Below, piece after piece: positions 1 through 7,427 of a stretch of DNA of 18,130 nucleotides. A model generated the notes under the pieces. That model saw only the letters and a list, made by a program, of their open reading frames with translations, was not told where the DNA came from and made no database searches. The stretch's first letter is position 1. Each line of letters opens with the position of its first letter. The stretch lies in contig CAMPIL010000020.1 in assembly GCA_946886375.1 (NCBI GenBank), forward strand, positions 1 to 18,130, written 5' to 3'. The translations under genes and the position numbers were made by a program. The DNA is from an uncultured Phycisphaerales bacterium. GTDB lineage: Bacteria; Planctomycetota; Phycisphaerae; Phycisphaerales; SM1A02.

Positions 1-241
1 CCTCCAACTCGGCCCGGCGCGGGGCCAGACGGGCCAGCACATCATCGGGAGGCGTTTGAGACTCCTCGATCTGGATCGCCGGCGCCGTCGTTTCGATGAC
101 TGCCAACTCGCGCGCAATCGCGTTTTCGACGGTCTCCTGCAGCGTCGGCTGGCGGGTGGAGTCCAGCGGCCGATGGCATGCCGCCGCCAGAATCGCCAGT
201 CCACCGACAATCCACAATTTGGCCGAACCAGTCGGGGTCAT
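1..241 (-). CDS. Lipoprotein, N-terminal part only (possibly TolC-like efflux component)
   Basis: Reading the minus strand from the ATG at 241-239 gives 80 uninterrupted codons to the window edge, so only the N-terminus is present. The first 22 residues form a lipoprotein signal: a Lys at residue 8, a hydrophobic core (WIVGGLAILAAA) and Cys22 directly after AAA, with the lipid expected on Cys22. The next part is polar and partly helical (LQETVENAIARELAVIE), then Pro-rich, then Arg/Glu-rich. A short lipoprotein lead followed by this kind of helix is seen in planctomycete TolC-family outer-membrane efflux proteins, so that is my best guess, but no diagnostic motif lies inside the window. There is no strong ribosome binding site; GGTGGTAGG sits somewhat upstream. 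It is divergent from the SH3-like gene at 444. The lipoprotein call is good; the family is a guess. Confidence 0.6.
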   Translation of the reverse strand, partial: MTPTGSAKLWIVGGLAILAAACHRPLDSTRQPTLQETVENAIARELAVIETTAPAIQIEESQTPPDDVLARLAPRRAELE

Positions 242-334
242 GGGGGCCAAAGCCTACCACCCCGCGCACCTGCCGCCAATACAGCGATTGATCGCCAGCA
301 AGATGATTTTGCAGCAGAACCGCGCAATCTGATT

Positions 335-340
335 TATACT
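335..340 (+). promoter_or_regulatory. Possible -10 box (TATACT) of the SH3-like gene
   Basis: TATACT lies about 100 bases before the ATG at 444 in an otherwise GC-rich gap. No good -35 box stands at 17 bases; TTGCAG at about 20 bases is the nearest candidate. This is weak evidence. The rest of the 242-443 gap shows no gene. Confidence 0.3.
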
Positions 341-443
341 GCATGCTGTCAGGCAGATGCTGCGCGAATGTTGATCCGCTGCAGGTCTGCTTGCCGATGC
401 GCCATGGAGGCCATCGACACGAAGGAATAAGGAGGTTCACACC

Positions 444-1874
444 ATGACATTTTTGACTCACCGCACCGGAACGCTGTCGCTGCTGGCTGGCGTGCTGTGC
501 CTGTTCACCGCCACCGAGCGCGCCTGCGCGCAAACCGAGCCGAAACCCGCTGACGAGAACGGCCGCATTGCGATGATCAAGGGCCACGATGTGTACGTGC
601 GATGCGGCGCGGCCGAATCGTACTATCCCTTCGCGCAACTCAATGACGGCGACCTGGTCAAAGTTACCGGCGAAAAGTACGAGTGGTCGCGCGTCATGGC
701 GGTCGGACCCGCGTTCAATGCTTCCTTCGGCTTCATCAAGTACTCCAAGGGCGAATCCGGAAAGTTCAAACTCGCTGCGGACGGCAAGTCCGGCGTCACC
801 CTTGGCAAGATCGACATCATCGCGCCCAATCTCGATGCGCGCAACAATCCCAAAGACAGTTGGAAGGCGCTCGTGCGCCTCGACGCCGACCAGGCCCTGC
901 GCGTCATCGAAACCATCGAAACCGATAAGGACACCATTCACAAGGTCGCTCTGCCTGAATCCGCCCAAGGGTGGGTGAGCACGGCGTATCTTGTGGCGGC
1001 AACGCCTGAGCAGACCCAGCAGTGGGCTGATTCGCTGACGGCGAAAACCAAGAGCCGCACTGAATCTGAAAAACCCGTCACGGCGTCAAAGACGACGACC
1101 AGCGACGTCACCGCGCCGGCGAATGACTCGGTCAAGCCCGCGCCCGCGCAGACCACTGCGGCCTCCACGAATGAACCGAAGATCACTGCCGAGTCGATTG
1201 AACCTGCGGTGAACGGTGAGACTTCGCCTCCATCAAGCGAGTCTGCGGCCGAGGTCGCGGCGGCCCCCACTGCTCCCGCAGTTGAGCCCAAGCTCGAGCC
1301 GAAGAAACTGCCCACGATGGATGATCTTGAAGTGGCGCTTAAACGCCTGCAGAAGGAACCCATCGACTCCGCCGAGGTCGGCCCGCTGCGCGAGTTGTAC
1401 CTCGTTCTCGAGGATCGCAGCGCCAACGAGCCGCGCATCGTTCGCTACGCCAACGGACGGGCCGAGCAACTTCAGGTGTGGGCGGACCTTCAGAAGAAGC
1501 GCAACGAGTTGGAATCGCTTCGCGCGCGCACCAGGATGAGCGCTGAGGAAGCCATCGCGGTGCAGAAGGCACTGGAAAGCAGCGCGGAATACGTCGCAGT
1601 CGGCCGCGTCGCTGCGTCAACCATTTATGATGGCAAGAGCCTGCCGAAACTGCTGCGGCTTCAGGATGCGTCCTCCGGCCGCACCGTCGCCTATCTGCAG
1701 CCGGATGAGCAATACCAGGTCGTGAACCTCATCGGCAACCTGGTGGGCGTGGTGGGCGAGAAGACATACGACGGTTCGCTGCGGCTGAACATCGTCGAGC
1801 CTCGCCGCATTGACCTGCTCATGCCCGAACAGCGCCAGGCCGGCGCGCCAGTGGATCAGCAGCGGCCGGAATGA
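444..1874 (+). CDS. Secreted SH3-like domain protein, 476 aa
   Basis: An exported protein of unknown exact role, probably in the cell envelope. The start is supported by AAGGAGG-type sequence at about 430-435, roughly 8 bases before the ATG. Residues 1-30 are a signal peptide ending ACAQ. Residues ~40-100 (RIAMIKGHDVYVRCGAAESYYPFAQLNDGDLVKV, split here by eye into short strands) have the look of a bacterial SH3 domain, with the YVR start, the LNDGD turn and a GFIKY end. Residues ~120-183 look like a second copy ending GWVSTAYL, a typical SH3b closing strand. Residues ~185-290 are a low-complexity Thr/Pro/Ala/Ser linker. Residues ~292-380 are charged and helical. Residues ~383-458 are beta-rich and may be a third, diverged SH3-like fold. 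Such domains usually bind peptidoglycan or peptides; no catalytic domain is visible. It appears to be a single-gene unit closed by the terminator at 1892. Confidence 0.8.
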   Translation: MTFLTHRTGTLSLLAGVLCLFTATERACAQTEPKPADENGRIAMIKGHDVYVRCGAAESYYPFAQLNDGDLVKVTGEKYEWSRVMAVGPAFNASFGFIKYSKGESGKFKLAADGKSGVTLGKIDIIAPNLDARNNPKDSWKALVRLDADQALRVIETIETDKDTIHKVALPESAQGWVSTAYLVAATPEQTQQWADSLTAKTKSRTESEKPVTASKTTTSDVTAPANDSVKPAPAQTTAASTNEPKITAESIEPAVNGETSPPSSESAAEVAAAPTAPAVEPKLEPKKLPTMDDLEVALKRLQKEPIDSAEVGPLRELYLVLEDRSANEPRIVRYANGRAEQLQVWADLQKKRNELESLRARTRMSAEEAIAVQKALESSAEYVAVGRVAASTIYDGKSLPKLLRLQDASSGRTVAYLQPDEQYQVVNLIGNLVGVVGEKTYDGSLRLNIVEPRRIDLLMPEQRQAGAPVDQQRPE

Positions 1875-1891
1875 GATCTGATCGGAACCTC

Positions 1892-1950
1892 GACGGCTGG
1901 ATGACGTGGTTGGCAGACCTTGGCCGCTTCATCCAGCCGTTATTCTTTTT
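1892..1950 (+). terminator. Rho-independent terminator with a long loop
   Basis: CGGCTGGATGA (1894-1904) pairs perfectly with TCATCCAGCCG (1929-1939), and A1893-T1940 extends the stem. The loop is 24 bases. The T-rich tail TTATTCTTTTT follows at once. It starts 18 bases after the stop of the SH3-like gene and separates that gene from tRNA-Ala. Confidence 0.8.
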
Positions 1951-1976
1951 GTCGCGGCCGGCACGAGCGGCGACGC

Positions 1977-1982
1977 TATAAT
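1977..1982 (+). promoter_or_regulatory. -10 box (TATAAT) of the tRNA-Ala gene
   Basis: A perfect TATAAT ends 15 bases before the first base of the tRNA. No good -35 box stands at 16-18 bases upstream; the sequence there is GC-rich. The T-run of the preceding terminator ends about 25 bases upstream, so tRNA transcription probably begins independently. Confidence 0.6.
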
Positions 1983-1997
1983 TCAGCCGATTCGCCT

Positions 1998-2070
1998 GGG
2001 GCGTTAGCTCAATTGGGAGAGCGCTGCCTTTGCAAGGCAGAGGTTACCGGTTCGACCCCGGTACGCTCCA
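1998..2070 (+). tRNA. tRNA-Ala (anticodon UGC)
   Basis: A 73-base cloverleaf. The acceptor arm GGGGCGT pairs with ACGCTCC (one G-U pair). The D arm is in TTAGCTCAATTGGGAGAGC. The anticodon stem CTGCC/GGCAG encloses the loop TTTGCAA with anticodon TGC at 2031-2033. The T arm ACCGG/CCGGT encloses TTCGACC. The discriminator base is A2070. CCA is not encoded, so it must be added after transcription. No other tRNA or rRNA is adjacent, so this is a solitary copy rather than the rRNA-spacer type. Confidence 0.97.
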
Positions 2071-2157
2071 CTTCGCAGAACTCGCCGAATCCGTCGAGAA
2101 ATACGGATACCTTCGACGCCCGGACGGCGTCGCAGAGCGGCCTGAAACGCATGGAAC

Positions 2158-2177
2158 TGCGCGGTGTACACCGCGCA
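2158..2177. repeat. 20-bp perfect palindrome, possible operator
   Basis: TGCGCGGTGTACACCGCGCA reads the same on both strands, centred on GTAC at 2166-2169. It has no loop and no T-tail, so a dimeric protein-binding site fits better than a terminator. It lies 22 bases before a small frame with a strong ribosome binding site and about 355 bases before the four-repeat gene. Confidence 0.6.
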
Positions 2178-2198
2178 ATTGCGTGAAAGGAGCCGCTG

Positions 2199-2258
2199 AT
2201 GCATTCAACATACAAGGTCCCTCTCCGGCGACACACGTGGCGCGTCCGGCGATGTTGA
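2199..2258 (+). CDS. Candidate 19-aa basic micropeptide
   Basis: AAAGGAG at 2187-2193 is an excellent ribosome binding site 5 bases before ATG 2199. The frame encodes 19 residues and stops at TGA 2256-2258. The product is strongly basic, with several Arg in the second half and one Cys at the end. It is too short to judge by composition. It could be a real small protein, a leader peptide for something downstream, or chance. The main support is the ribosome binding site and the palindrome just upstream. Confidence 0.2.
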   Translation: MHSTYKVPLRRHTWRVRRC

Positions 2259-2531
2259 CGAGTGCGCCTGTGAACCTCTGACGTGAAGTGGCGAGGCGAG
2301 GCGAACCGCTCCCCCAATGCACACGGGGCACACACCGTTTTTGATGCTCGATACCTATGTAACTTACGTGCGGCGATCGCTACCACTTACTGCTTCACAA
2401 CAACTCCTGTTTTCACCGGTGGCGCGCATCGACATTGCTTCACGTTACACCCGCGCTCGCCACCGTCAGGGGTAGGCTCGCGGGAACTTACATCTCCCTT
2501 ACTTTTTTGCACGAAAGGAAAGGACTGAACC

Positions 2532-4079
2532 ATGAAAGGCAGACACTTCATGAATATCCGCACGGCCTCAGTCGCGTTCGTTGTTGCGTTGCCGGCGTGC
2601 TTCGGCGCCGGTGCCGTGGCCCAGACCTATGGGGGCGAGCGGCAGCCCAGCTCGGAGGACAGCGCAGCGGGGGACCGCGGCCAGCAGCGCCAGCAGATGA
2701 AGGATCAGTTCGATCGCGAATCCGAATCTGGCCGGGCATACGGCCGCACAGTCCAAGGAACCATCAGCGAGATCCGAAACGTGCAGCTTCCCGGGCAGGA
2801 TGAGGCTTGGACGGTCGCCAGAGTCAAAACCCATGACGGCGAAACCAAAACAGTGTTGCTTGGCCCGCCGCAACGATTGCAGCGACTGAATCTCCAGCCA
2901 GGCGATGAGATCACCGTCCAGGGCATGGTGGCTGGCTCGCGCGAACGCGGGTTGATCGCAGCCCAGCGCATCGAGTCAGGTGGGCAGACGATCTCCTTCG
3001 CGCGCAGCTTCCAATTCGATCAGGATCAGACCTTCGGCTATGAAGAGCCTCAGGAGGAAATGGGCGGACAGCCCGGCATGCGTGCGATGAAGCGCGAGGT
3101 CGAGGGGACCATCTCGGACATCCGCCCGGTGCGCATGCCCGGACAGGACCAGACGTTCCTCATCGCCAGTGTGCAAACTCCAGAAGGCGACACCAAGACT
3201 GTGCTGCTCGGACCCGAAGACAGGGTTCAGCGGCTGGACCTCAAGCCGGGCGATCACGTGTCGGTCCAGGCGCTGCTCGCGCCCGGACACGGCCGAGGCA
3301 TCTTCGCCGCCCAGCGCATTCAGTCCAACGGTCGCTCCGTCACTCTCGCGCGCACGTTCATGGGTGATGATGGGTTCGGCGGTAGTGACCAGCAGCAGAT
3401 GGCGTCCGGCCGCGGGTATGGCCGCACCGTCGAAGGCACCATCACGCAGCTTCGCACCGTGAACCTGCCCGAGCAGGATCAACCCTGGGTCGTCGCTGGC
3501 GTTCAGACGCCCGACGGCCGCACCACCACCGTGCTGCTTGGGCCGGAGCAGCGCCTGCGGCAACTGGACCTGAAGGAAGGCGATGACATCTTCGTGCGGG
3601 GCGTCGTCGCGGGCGCACAGGGCCGCGGCTTGTTCGCTGCTCAACGCGTCGAATCAGGCGGCAAGGCTGTCACGATGGCCGGCGCGATGCAGATGCCGGA
3701 AGGCCAGGTCTACGGCTATGCCGACGACCAGATGTCGGATCAGGACGGAGCAATGCGGTCGGTCTCGCGCCACGTTTCGGGCACCATCACCGACGTACGA
3801 ACCGTGAACCTCCCGGGTCAGGATCAGGCGTGGATGATCGCGAAGGTCGAACAGCCAGACGGCGGTACCTGCACCGTTCTGCTGGGTCCTGAAGATCGCG
3901 TGAAGCAATATGACGTGCAGCCGGGCGATCGTGTGAACGTTGACGGCTTCATCGCCGGCTCACGCGAGCGCGGCGTGCTCGCCGCCCGCCGAGTGCAGAT
4001 CAACGGCCAAACCTTCACCACCGGCGGCGCGATGTCGCCGCAGCAGTTTGAGGAACGACGTGAGGAACGGCATCATTGA
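2532..4079 (+). CDS. Secreted protein with four OB-like repeats, 515 aa
   Basis: An exported protein built almost entirely of four copies of one domain. AAAGGA repeats at 2513-2523 lie before the ATG at 2532; a second in-frame ATG at 2550 could also start it. Residues 1-30 are a signal peptide ending GAVA. The repeats lie at about 75-157, 190-273, 300-383 and 415-498. Each reads GTI-x-x-(I/V/L)R-x-V-x-(L/M)P-(G/E)QD, then a strand, VLLGP near the middle, a (L/V)-x-x-GD turn, and a final (A/L)AA-x-R(I/V/Q) strand. The pattern of five strands with the GD turn resembles small bacterial OB-folds such as DUF5666, YgiW-type and MamS-like domains; this is from memory of family patterns. The linkers are 25-30 residues, rich in Asp, Gln and Met, and contain FGY/YGY. 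The single Cys in the mature part is in repeat 4. The ligand is unknown. It is a single-gene unit with a terminator downstream. Confidence 0.85.
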   Translation: MKGRHFMNIRTASVAFVVALPACFGAGAVAQTYGGERQPSSEDSAAGDRGQQRQQMKDQFDRESESGRAYGRTVQGTISEIRNVQLPGQDEAWTVARVKTHDGETKTVLLGPPQRLQRLNLQPGDEITVQGMVAGSRERGLIAAQRIESGGQTISFARSFQFDQDQTFGYEEPQEEMGGQPGMRAMKREVEGTISDIRPVRMPGQDQTFLIASVQTPEGDTKTVLLGPEDRVQRLDLKPGDHVSVQALLAPGHGRGIFAAQRIQSNGRSVTLARTFMGDDGFGGSDQQQMASGRGYGRTVEGTITQLRTVNLPEQDQPWVVAGVQTPDGRTTTVLLGPEQRLRQLDLKEGDDIFVRGVVAGAQGRGLFAAQRVESGGKAVTMAGAMQMPEGQVYGYADDQMSDQDGAMRSVSRHVSGTITDVRTVNLPGQDQAWMIAKVEQPDGGTCTVLLGPEDRVKQYDVQPGDRVNVDGFIAGSRERGVLAARRVQINGQTFTTGGAMSPQQFEERREERHH

Positions 4080-4182
4080 GAGTTCATCCCAGCCCAAGTT
4101 GCACATGAGTAGTTGTTTGTCTTCTTCTTTCTGGAGCATGCGGCCGCACTGGCGACCTGACCCGAACGCTCCTGTACGCATT

Positions 4183-4210
4183 GACCCCGGCCTTCTTGGC
4201 CGGGGTTGAT
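4183..4210 (+). terminator. Rho-independent terminator after the four-repeat gene
   Basis: CCCCGGCC (4185-4192), a TTCTT loop and GGCCGGGG (4198-4205) form a perfect 8-bp GC stem, extended by A4184-T4206 and a G-U pair. The tail TTGATTTA is only partly T-rich. It sits about 105 bases after the stop and 20 bases before the patatin-like gene. Confidence 0.7.
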
Positions 4211-4230
4211 TTACCGGATTCTTCATTGAC

Positions 4231-5499
4231 ATGATCGAGAGATCGATGGTCTGCAGCGCACTCGAAGCAGTCGGAACCCGCTTTTGCACGAGGCTTGCTT
4301 GTATGCCTGTCTTGCTCTTGCTCATCGTGAGCGGATGCAGCAGTCGCGGCCAGCCCGTGCCGCAGTCGCTCACGAATGAGGCGCACATCGCGGGCATGAC
4401 CGACATCCGTTCATGGGGCGAGAACATCAACGAAGCCCTTCGCGCCAGCATTGTCGAATCAGTGCAACAGGAGCGGGACTATTACGCGGCGCATCCCGAA
4501 GAGTCGATGCCGCAGCGCACGAGCCTGCTGGCGCTTTCCGGCGGCGGGGCGCAAGGCGCATTCGGCGCGGGCCTGCTCTGTGGCTGGACTGAGGCCGGCA
4601 CGCGCCCGGAATTCAAACTCGTCACCGGCATCAGCACCGGAGCGCTCATCGCGCCGCTGGCGTTCGCCGGTCCGGAGTACGACGATAAGCTTCGCGCCGC
4701 GTACACGACGGTTGAGACCAGCGATATTCTCATCCCGCGTCCACTGTTGATCCTCTTTGGAAGTCAGGCCCTTGCCGACACTGAACCATTGCGCAAACTC
4801 GTCAGCGTCTACGTGGATCGCCAGCTCCTGGACGTTGTGGCCCGCGAGCATGCCAAGGGACGCCGATTGCTTGTCGCGACGACGAACCTCGATGCCCAGC
4901 GGCCGGTGATCTGGAATCTCGGCGCGATCGCGGCAAGCGGACATCCTCGCGCACTCGATCTGTTTCGGAACGTCATCATTGCCTCCGCGTCGATCCCTGC
5001 CGCGTTTCCGCCGGTCTATATCGAGGTCGTTGCAGACGGCAAGAAGTACGACGAGATGCATGTCGATGGCGGCGTCGTGGCGCAGGTGTTCCTGTTCGGG
5101 GGCGGATTCAGCGTGCTGCAGGAAGCACGCAAGCATGGAATCACGCCTCGCCCGATCGACCTTTACGTGATCCGCAACGGCACGCCGGACCCGTCATGGC
5201 ACGCCATCGCGCCGCGCCTGCTCCCGATCGCCACTCGCTCGATCGACACGCTCTTGAACGTCAGCGGCCTCAACGACATGCTGCGCCTGCACGGGATTGC
5301 AGTGCGCGATGGAATGAACTTCCACCTCGCGTACATCCCCCCCGACTTGTCGACCGAATCGGATGAAGTGTTTGATCGCGAGTACATGACCAGGCTGTTC
5401 AACGCCGCCTTCGAAGCGTCAAAGAACGGCTACCCCTGGCTGAAGCAGCCGCCGATGTCCCTGTTTCCCGAGATGCCTGAGCCTGCCGCCGCGCCATGA
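4231..5499 (+). CDS. Patatin-like phospholipase lipoprotein, 422 aa
   Basis: A predicted lipid acyl hydrolase anchored in the envelope. The patatin signatures are all present: the oxyanion loop SGGGAQGAFGAG at 103-114, the nucleophile elbow GISTG at 133-137 (Ser135) and the DGG motif with Asp279, giving a Ser/Asp dyad. The N-terminus has Arg residues, a hydrophobic stretch (PVLLLLIVSG) and Cys36, which fits a lipobox. The start is uncertain: the ATGs at 4231 and 4246 both lack a good ribosome binding site, and the ATG at 4303 would leave the signal without a basic region, so I keep 4231. The length suits patatin-like lipoproteins. Substrate is not known; membrane phospholipids are the usual guess. 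It is preceded by a terminator and followed by a 178-base gap, so it is likely transcribed alone. Confidence 0.88.
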   Translation: MIERSMVCSALEAVGTRFCTRLACMPVLLLLIVSGCSSRGQPVPQSLTNEAHIAGMTDIRSWGENINEALRASIVESVQQERDYYAAHPEESMPQRTSLLALSGGGAQGAFGAGLLCGWTEAGTRPEFKLVTGISTGALIAPLAFAGPEYDDKLRAAYTTVETSDILIPRPLLILFGSQALADTEPLRKLVSVYVDRQLLDVVAREHAKGRRLLVATTNLDAQRPVIWNLGAIAASGHPRALDLFRNVIIASASIPAAFPPVYIEVVADGKKYDEMHVDGGVVAQVFLFGGGFSVLQEARKHGITPRPIDLYVIRNGTPDPSWHAIAPRLLPIATRSIDTLLNVSGLNDMLRLHGIAVRDGMNFHLAYIPPDLSTESDEVFDREYMTRLFNAAFEASKNGYPWLKQPPMSLFPEMPEPAAAP

Positions 5500-5581
5500 T
5501 CGCGATGTTCCTCAATAAGGTGATCCATATACCATATATAAGAATACGGCAGACTGTTCCTCGCCTGTGTTGTGTCCGGCA

Positions 5582-5611
5582 TTGGGCGAAATGCGGGTTG
5601 TGATCTATTAA
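5582..5611 (+). promoter_or_regulatory. Possible promoter of the peroxiredoxin cluster
   Basis: TTGGGC (5582-5587), an 18-base spacer and TATTAA (5606-5611) make a fair sigma70-type pair about 67 bases before ATG 5678. An AT-rich patch at about 5525-5550 (ATATACCATATATAAG) stands out upstream and could carry regulation. Neither a PerR nor an OxyR site could be assigned with confidence. Confidence 0.35.
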
Positions 5612-5677
5612 ACATTCGACGCGTGCCAGTGTTGCAGTTCTCGCTTGACCTCTTCTCCCAATGCGCGATCATCAGGC

Positions 5678-6199
5678 ATGCAACGCGGCACTTACACAGC
5701 GGAGACGTCCGCACCTGCGGCGACGGCATTGTCGCCCGGTACCGCGGCGCCACAGTTCGAACTGCACGACACGCCAGATCAATCCGTTTCGCTTCGAGAC
5801 TGCCAGGGGCGACCCACCGTGCTGGTGTTCTATCCAGCGGACTGGAGCCCGGTGTGCAGCGATGAACTCGCTCTCTTCAATGAACTGCATTCAGAGTTTC
5901 AACGCTTGGACGCGATGGTGCTGGGCATCTCAGTCGATGGGGTGTGGTGCCATTTAGCGTTTTCCAAATCCCGCAAGTTGCAATTCCCGCTGTTATCTGA
6001 TTTCGAGCCCAAGGGCGAGGTCGCTCGCTCATACGGGGTGTACCGTCGGCAGGCCGGCACTGCCGAGCGTGCGCTCTTCGTCATCGATGCACAAGGAATC
6101 ATTCGCTGGAGTTACGTTTCGCCGGTGGGCGTCAACCCCGGCGCCGACGGCGTCCTGAAGGCGTTGGAGGATCTTGCCCGAAAGGAGCAGCCCGCATGA
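5678..6199 (+). CDS. Peroxiredoxin (AhpC/TSA, redoxin family), 173 aa
   Basis: A cytoplasmic thiol peroxidase expected to reduce H2O2 and organic peroxides. The start chosen is ATG 5678; an upstream TTG at 5645 also stays in frame, and neither has a good ribosome binding site. The peroxidatic motif is PADWSPVC at residues 53-60, fitting PxxxSxxC with Ser in place of the usual Thr and Cys60 as the attacking thiol. Arg131 (ERALFVID) matches the conserved active-site Arg. Cys91 (GVWC) could be a resolving Cys, and Cys42 is a third. There is no signal peptide. The stop codon overlaps the ATG of the DsbA-like gene (ATGA at 6196-6199), so the two are probably translated together. The reductant is unknown; the overlap makes the DsbA-fold protein a natural candidate partner. 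Confidence 0.9.
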   Translation: MQRGTYTAETSAPAATALSPGTAAPQFELHDTPDQSVSLRDCQGRPTVLVFYPADWSPVCSDELALFNELHSEFQRLDAMVLGISVDGVWCHLAFSKSRKLQFPLLSDFEPKGEVARSYGVYRRQAGTAERALFVIDAQGIIRWSYVSPVGVNPGADGVLKALEDLARKEQPA

Positions 6200-6765
6200 T
6201 GGCCCCCGTTACCGCCCGATTGGTCGTCCCGGTCAGCGATGCAGATCACGCAGCCGGCCCGCGAACCGCCCCGGTCACGCTGGTTGAATATGGAGATTAC
6301 GAGTGCCCCTATTGCGGCGAGGCGCATCCGATTGTTCAGCAAGTGCAGGATGAGTTCGGCGAGCAGTTGCGGTTTGTCTTCCGTCACTTTCCACTCACGA
6401 CGATTCATCCACACGCCGAACACGCCGCCGAGGCAGCCGAATCAGCGGCCGAACAGAACAAGTTCTGGCCGATGCACGACATGCTTTTCGAGCACCAGGA
6501 CGCTTTGGAGGACGAGGACCTTGTGCAGTACGCCGAAGACCTTGGGCTGGATGCTTCGCGGGTTGAACGCGAGATTCTCGAGCAGGCCCACGCGCCGCGC
6601 ATCCGCAGGGATTTCATTGGTGGCGTGCGCAGCGGCGTGAACGGCACGCCAACGTTTTTCATCAACGGCGTGCGTCATGATGGCCCATTCGATTTCGAGA
6701 GTCTCAGAGAGGCGATCGACCTCGCCCTTGCCGAAGCAGTTGACCACGCGCCGCGCCGCCGGTGA
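6196..6765 (+). CDS. DsbA-family thioredoxin-fold oxidoreductase, 189 aa
   Basis: A thiol-disulfide oxidoreductase of the DsbA fold. The active site is CPYC at residues 37-40 after the strand VTLVEYGDYE. The cis-proline loop is GVNGTPTFFING with Pro152. Between them lies the helical insertion typical of DsbA, with FWPMHDMLFEH at ~90-100. There is no signal peptide or lipobox, so it should be cytoplasmic, unlike classical periplasmic DsbA. The start has a very good ribosome binding site, AAAGGAG at 6181-6187, and ATG 6196 is followed by a second ATG. It overlaps the peroxiredoxin stop by 4 bases. The location and pairing point to a reductase or a peroxide-linked redox relay rather than folding of exported proteins; that role is inference. 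Confidence 0.9.
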   Translation: MMAPVTARLVVPVSDADHAAGPRTAPVTLVEYGDYECPYCGEAHPIVQQVQDEFGEQLRFVFRHFPLTTIHPHAEHAAEAAESAAEQNKFWPMHDMLFEHQDALEDEDLVQYAEDLGLDASRVEREILEQAHAPRIRRDFIGGVRSGVNGTPTFFINGVRHDGPFDFESLREAIDLALAEAVDHAPRRR

Positions 6766-6837
6766 ACCGATGCAGCCAATGTGCGTGTCGGCTGGGGAAT
6801 CGTCATTGCGGCATCAAGAGACGCCAAGGAGCCAAAC

Positions 6838-7392
6838 ATGATTAACCGGATGACACGCTCTGAATCCGACCAGCAACTGGAACAACGAGCGCCGGCTCCG
6901 CTCGCCACGCCGACCGATCTTTCCGAGGATGCGACGCGCGAAATCACCGGCGAGATGAATCCCATTCTGGCCGATGTCTTTGCGCTGTACGTCAAGACGA
7001 AGAACTTTCACTGGCACCTGAGCGGTCCGCACTTCCGCGATTATCACCTGATGCTGGATGACCACGCCAATCAACTGCTGGCCATGACCGATCCCATCGC
7101 TGAGCGGCTACGGAAGATTGGCGGCTCGACCATCAAATCGATCGGCGAAATTTCGCGCCTGCAGCGGCTCAGTGACAACGATGCGGCGTTCGTGGAACCG
7201 CTGGACATGCTCGCGGAGTTGCGCGACAACAACAAAGCGCTCGCTGCGCGTCTGCGCGAAGTGCATGAGGTGTGCGATCGACACCGCGACGTGGCCACGG
7301 CCAGCCTGATTGAAGTGTGGATCGATGAAACCGAAAAGCGCATATGGTTCTTGTTTGAGACATGCCAGCGCGAAATGTCCGGCGGGCATTGA
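6838..7392 (+). CDS. dps: Dps-family DNA-protecting ferritin-like protein, 184 aa
   Basis: A Dps-type mini-ferritin that oxidises and stores iron and limits Fenton damage. AAGGAG at 6826-6831 lies 6 bases before ATG 6838, so I choose this over an upstream frame extension from 6781. The ferroxidase ligands match E. coli Dps by spacing: His58 (NFHW), His70, Asp74, Asp85 and Glu89 (IAERL), all present. The N-terminal ~35 residues are extended and mildly polar; such tails mediate DNA binding in some Dps, but this one has only a few basic residues. It is 72 bases after the DsbA-like gene and on the same strand, so a shared transcript is likely. It ends 35 bases from the galactokinase stop, convergently. 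No PerR or OxyR site is visible. Confidence 0.92.
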   Translation: MINRMTRSESDQQLEQRAPAPLATPTDLSEDATREITGEMNPILADVFALYVKTKNFHWHLSGPHFRDYHLMLDDHANQLLAMTDPIAERLRKIGGSTIKSIGEISRLQRLSDNDAAFVEPLDMLAELRDNNKALAARLREVHEVCDRHRDVATASLIEVWIDETEKRIWFLFETCQREMSGGH

Positions 7393-7427
7393 CGGTCGGA
7401 GTTCAGTTTTGATCGCCTGCGATTCGC

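Larger units (their letters stand above)
2071..2531. other. Intergenic region with no convincing gene
   Basis: 461 bases between tRNA-Ala and the four-repeat gene. Open frames here have amino-acid use unlike a real protein and lack good start sites. The visible structure is a 20-bp palindrome at 2158-2177, a 19-codon frame at 2199-2258 behind a good AAAGGAG, a short GGCGA tandem near 2291-2304, and a T-run just before the ribosome binding site of the next gene. Confidence 0.6.

Noticed and set aside
42..968. 308-codon minus-strand frame across the start of the SH3-like gene
   Set aside because: It overlaps both the lipoprotein start and the SH3-like gene in another frame. It has no signal peptide or motif, while both overlapped genes have good signals.
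2283..2528. 81-codon plus-strand frame before the four-repeat gene
   Set aside because: The start is poor, the composition is unlike a protein, and it runs through the leader and ribosome binding site of the next gene.
5645..5677. Extension of the peroxiredoxin from TTG 5645
   Set aside because: It adds 11 residues not typical of the family and has no ribosome binding site. ATG 5678 is the simpler choice, though its site is also weak.
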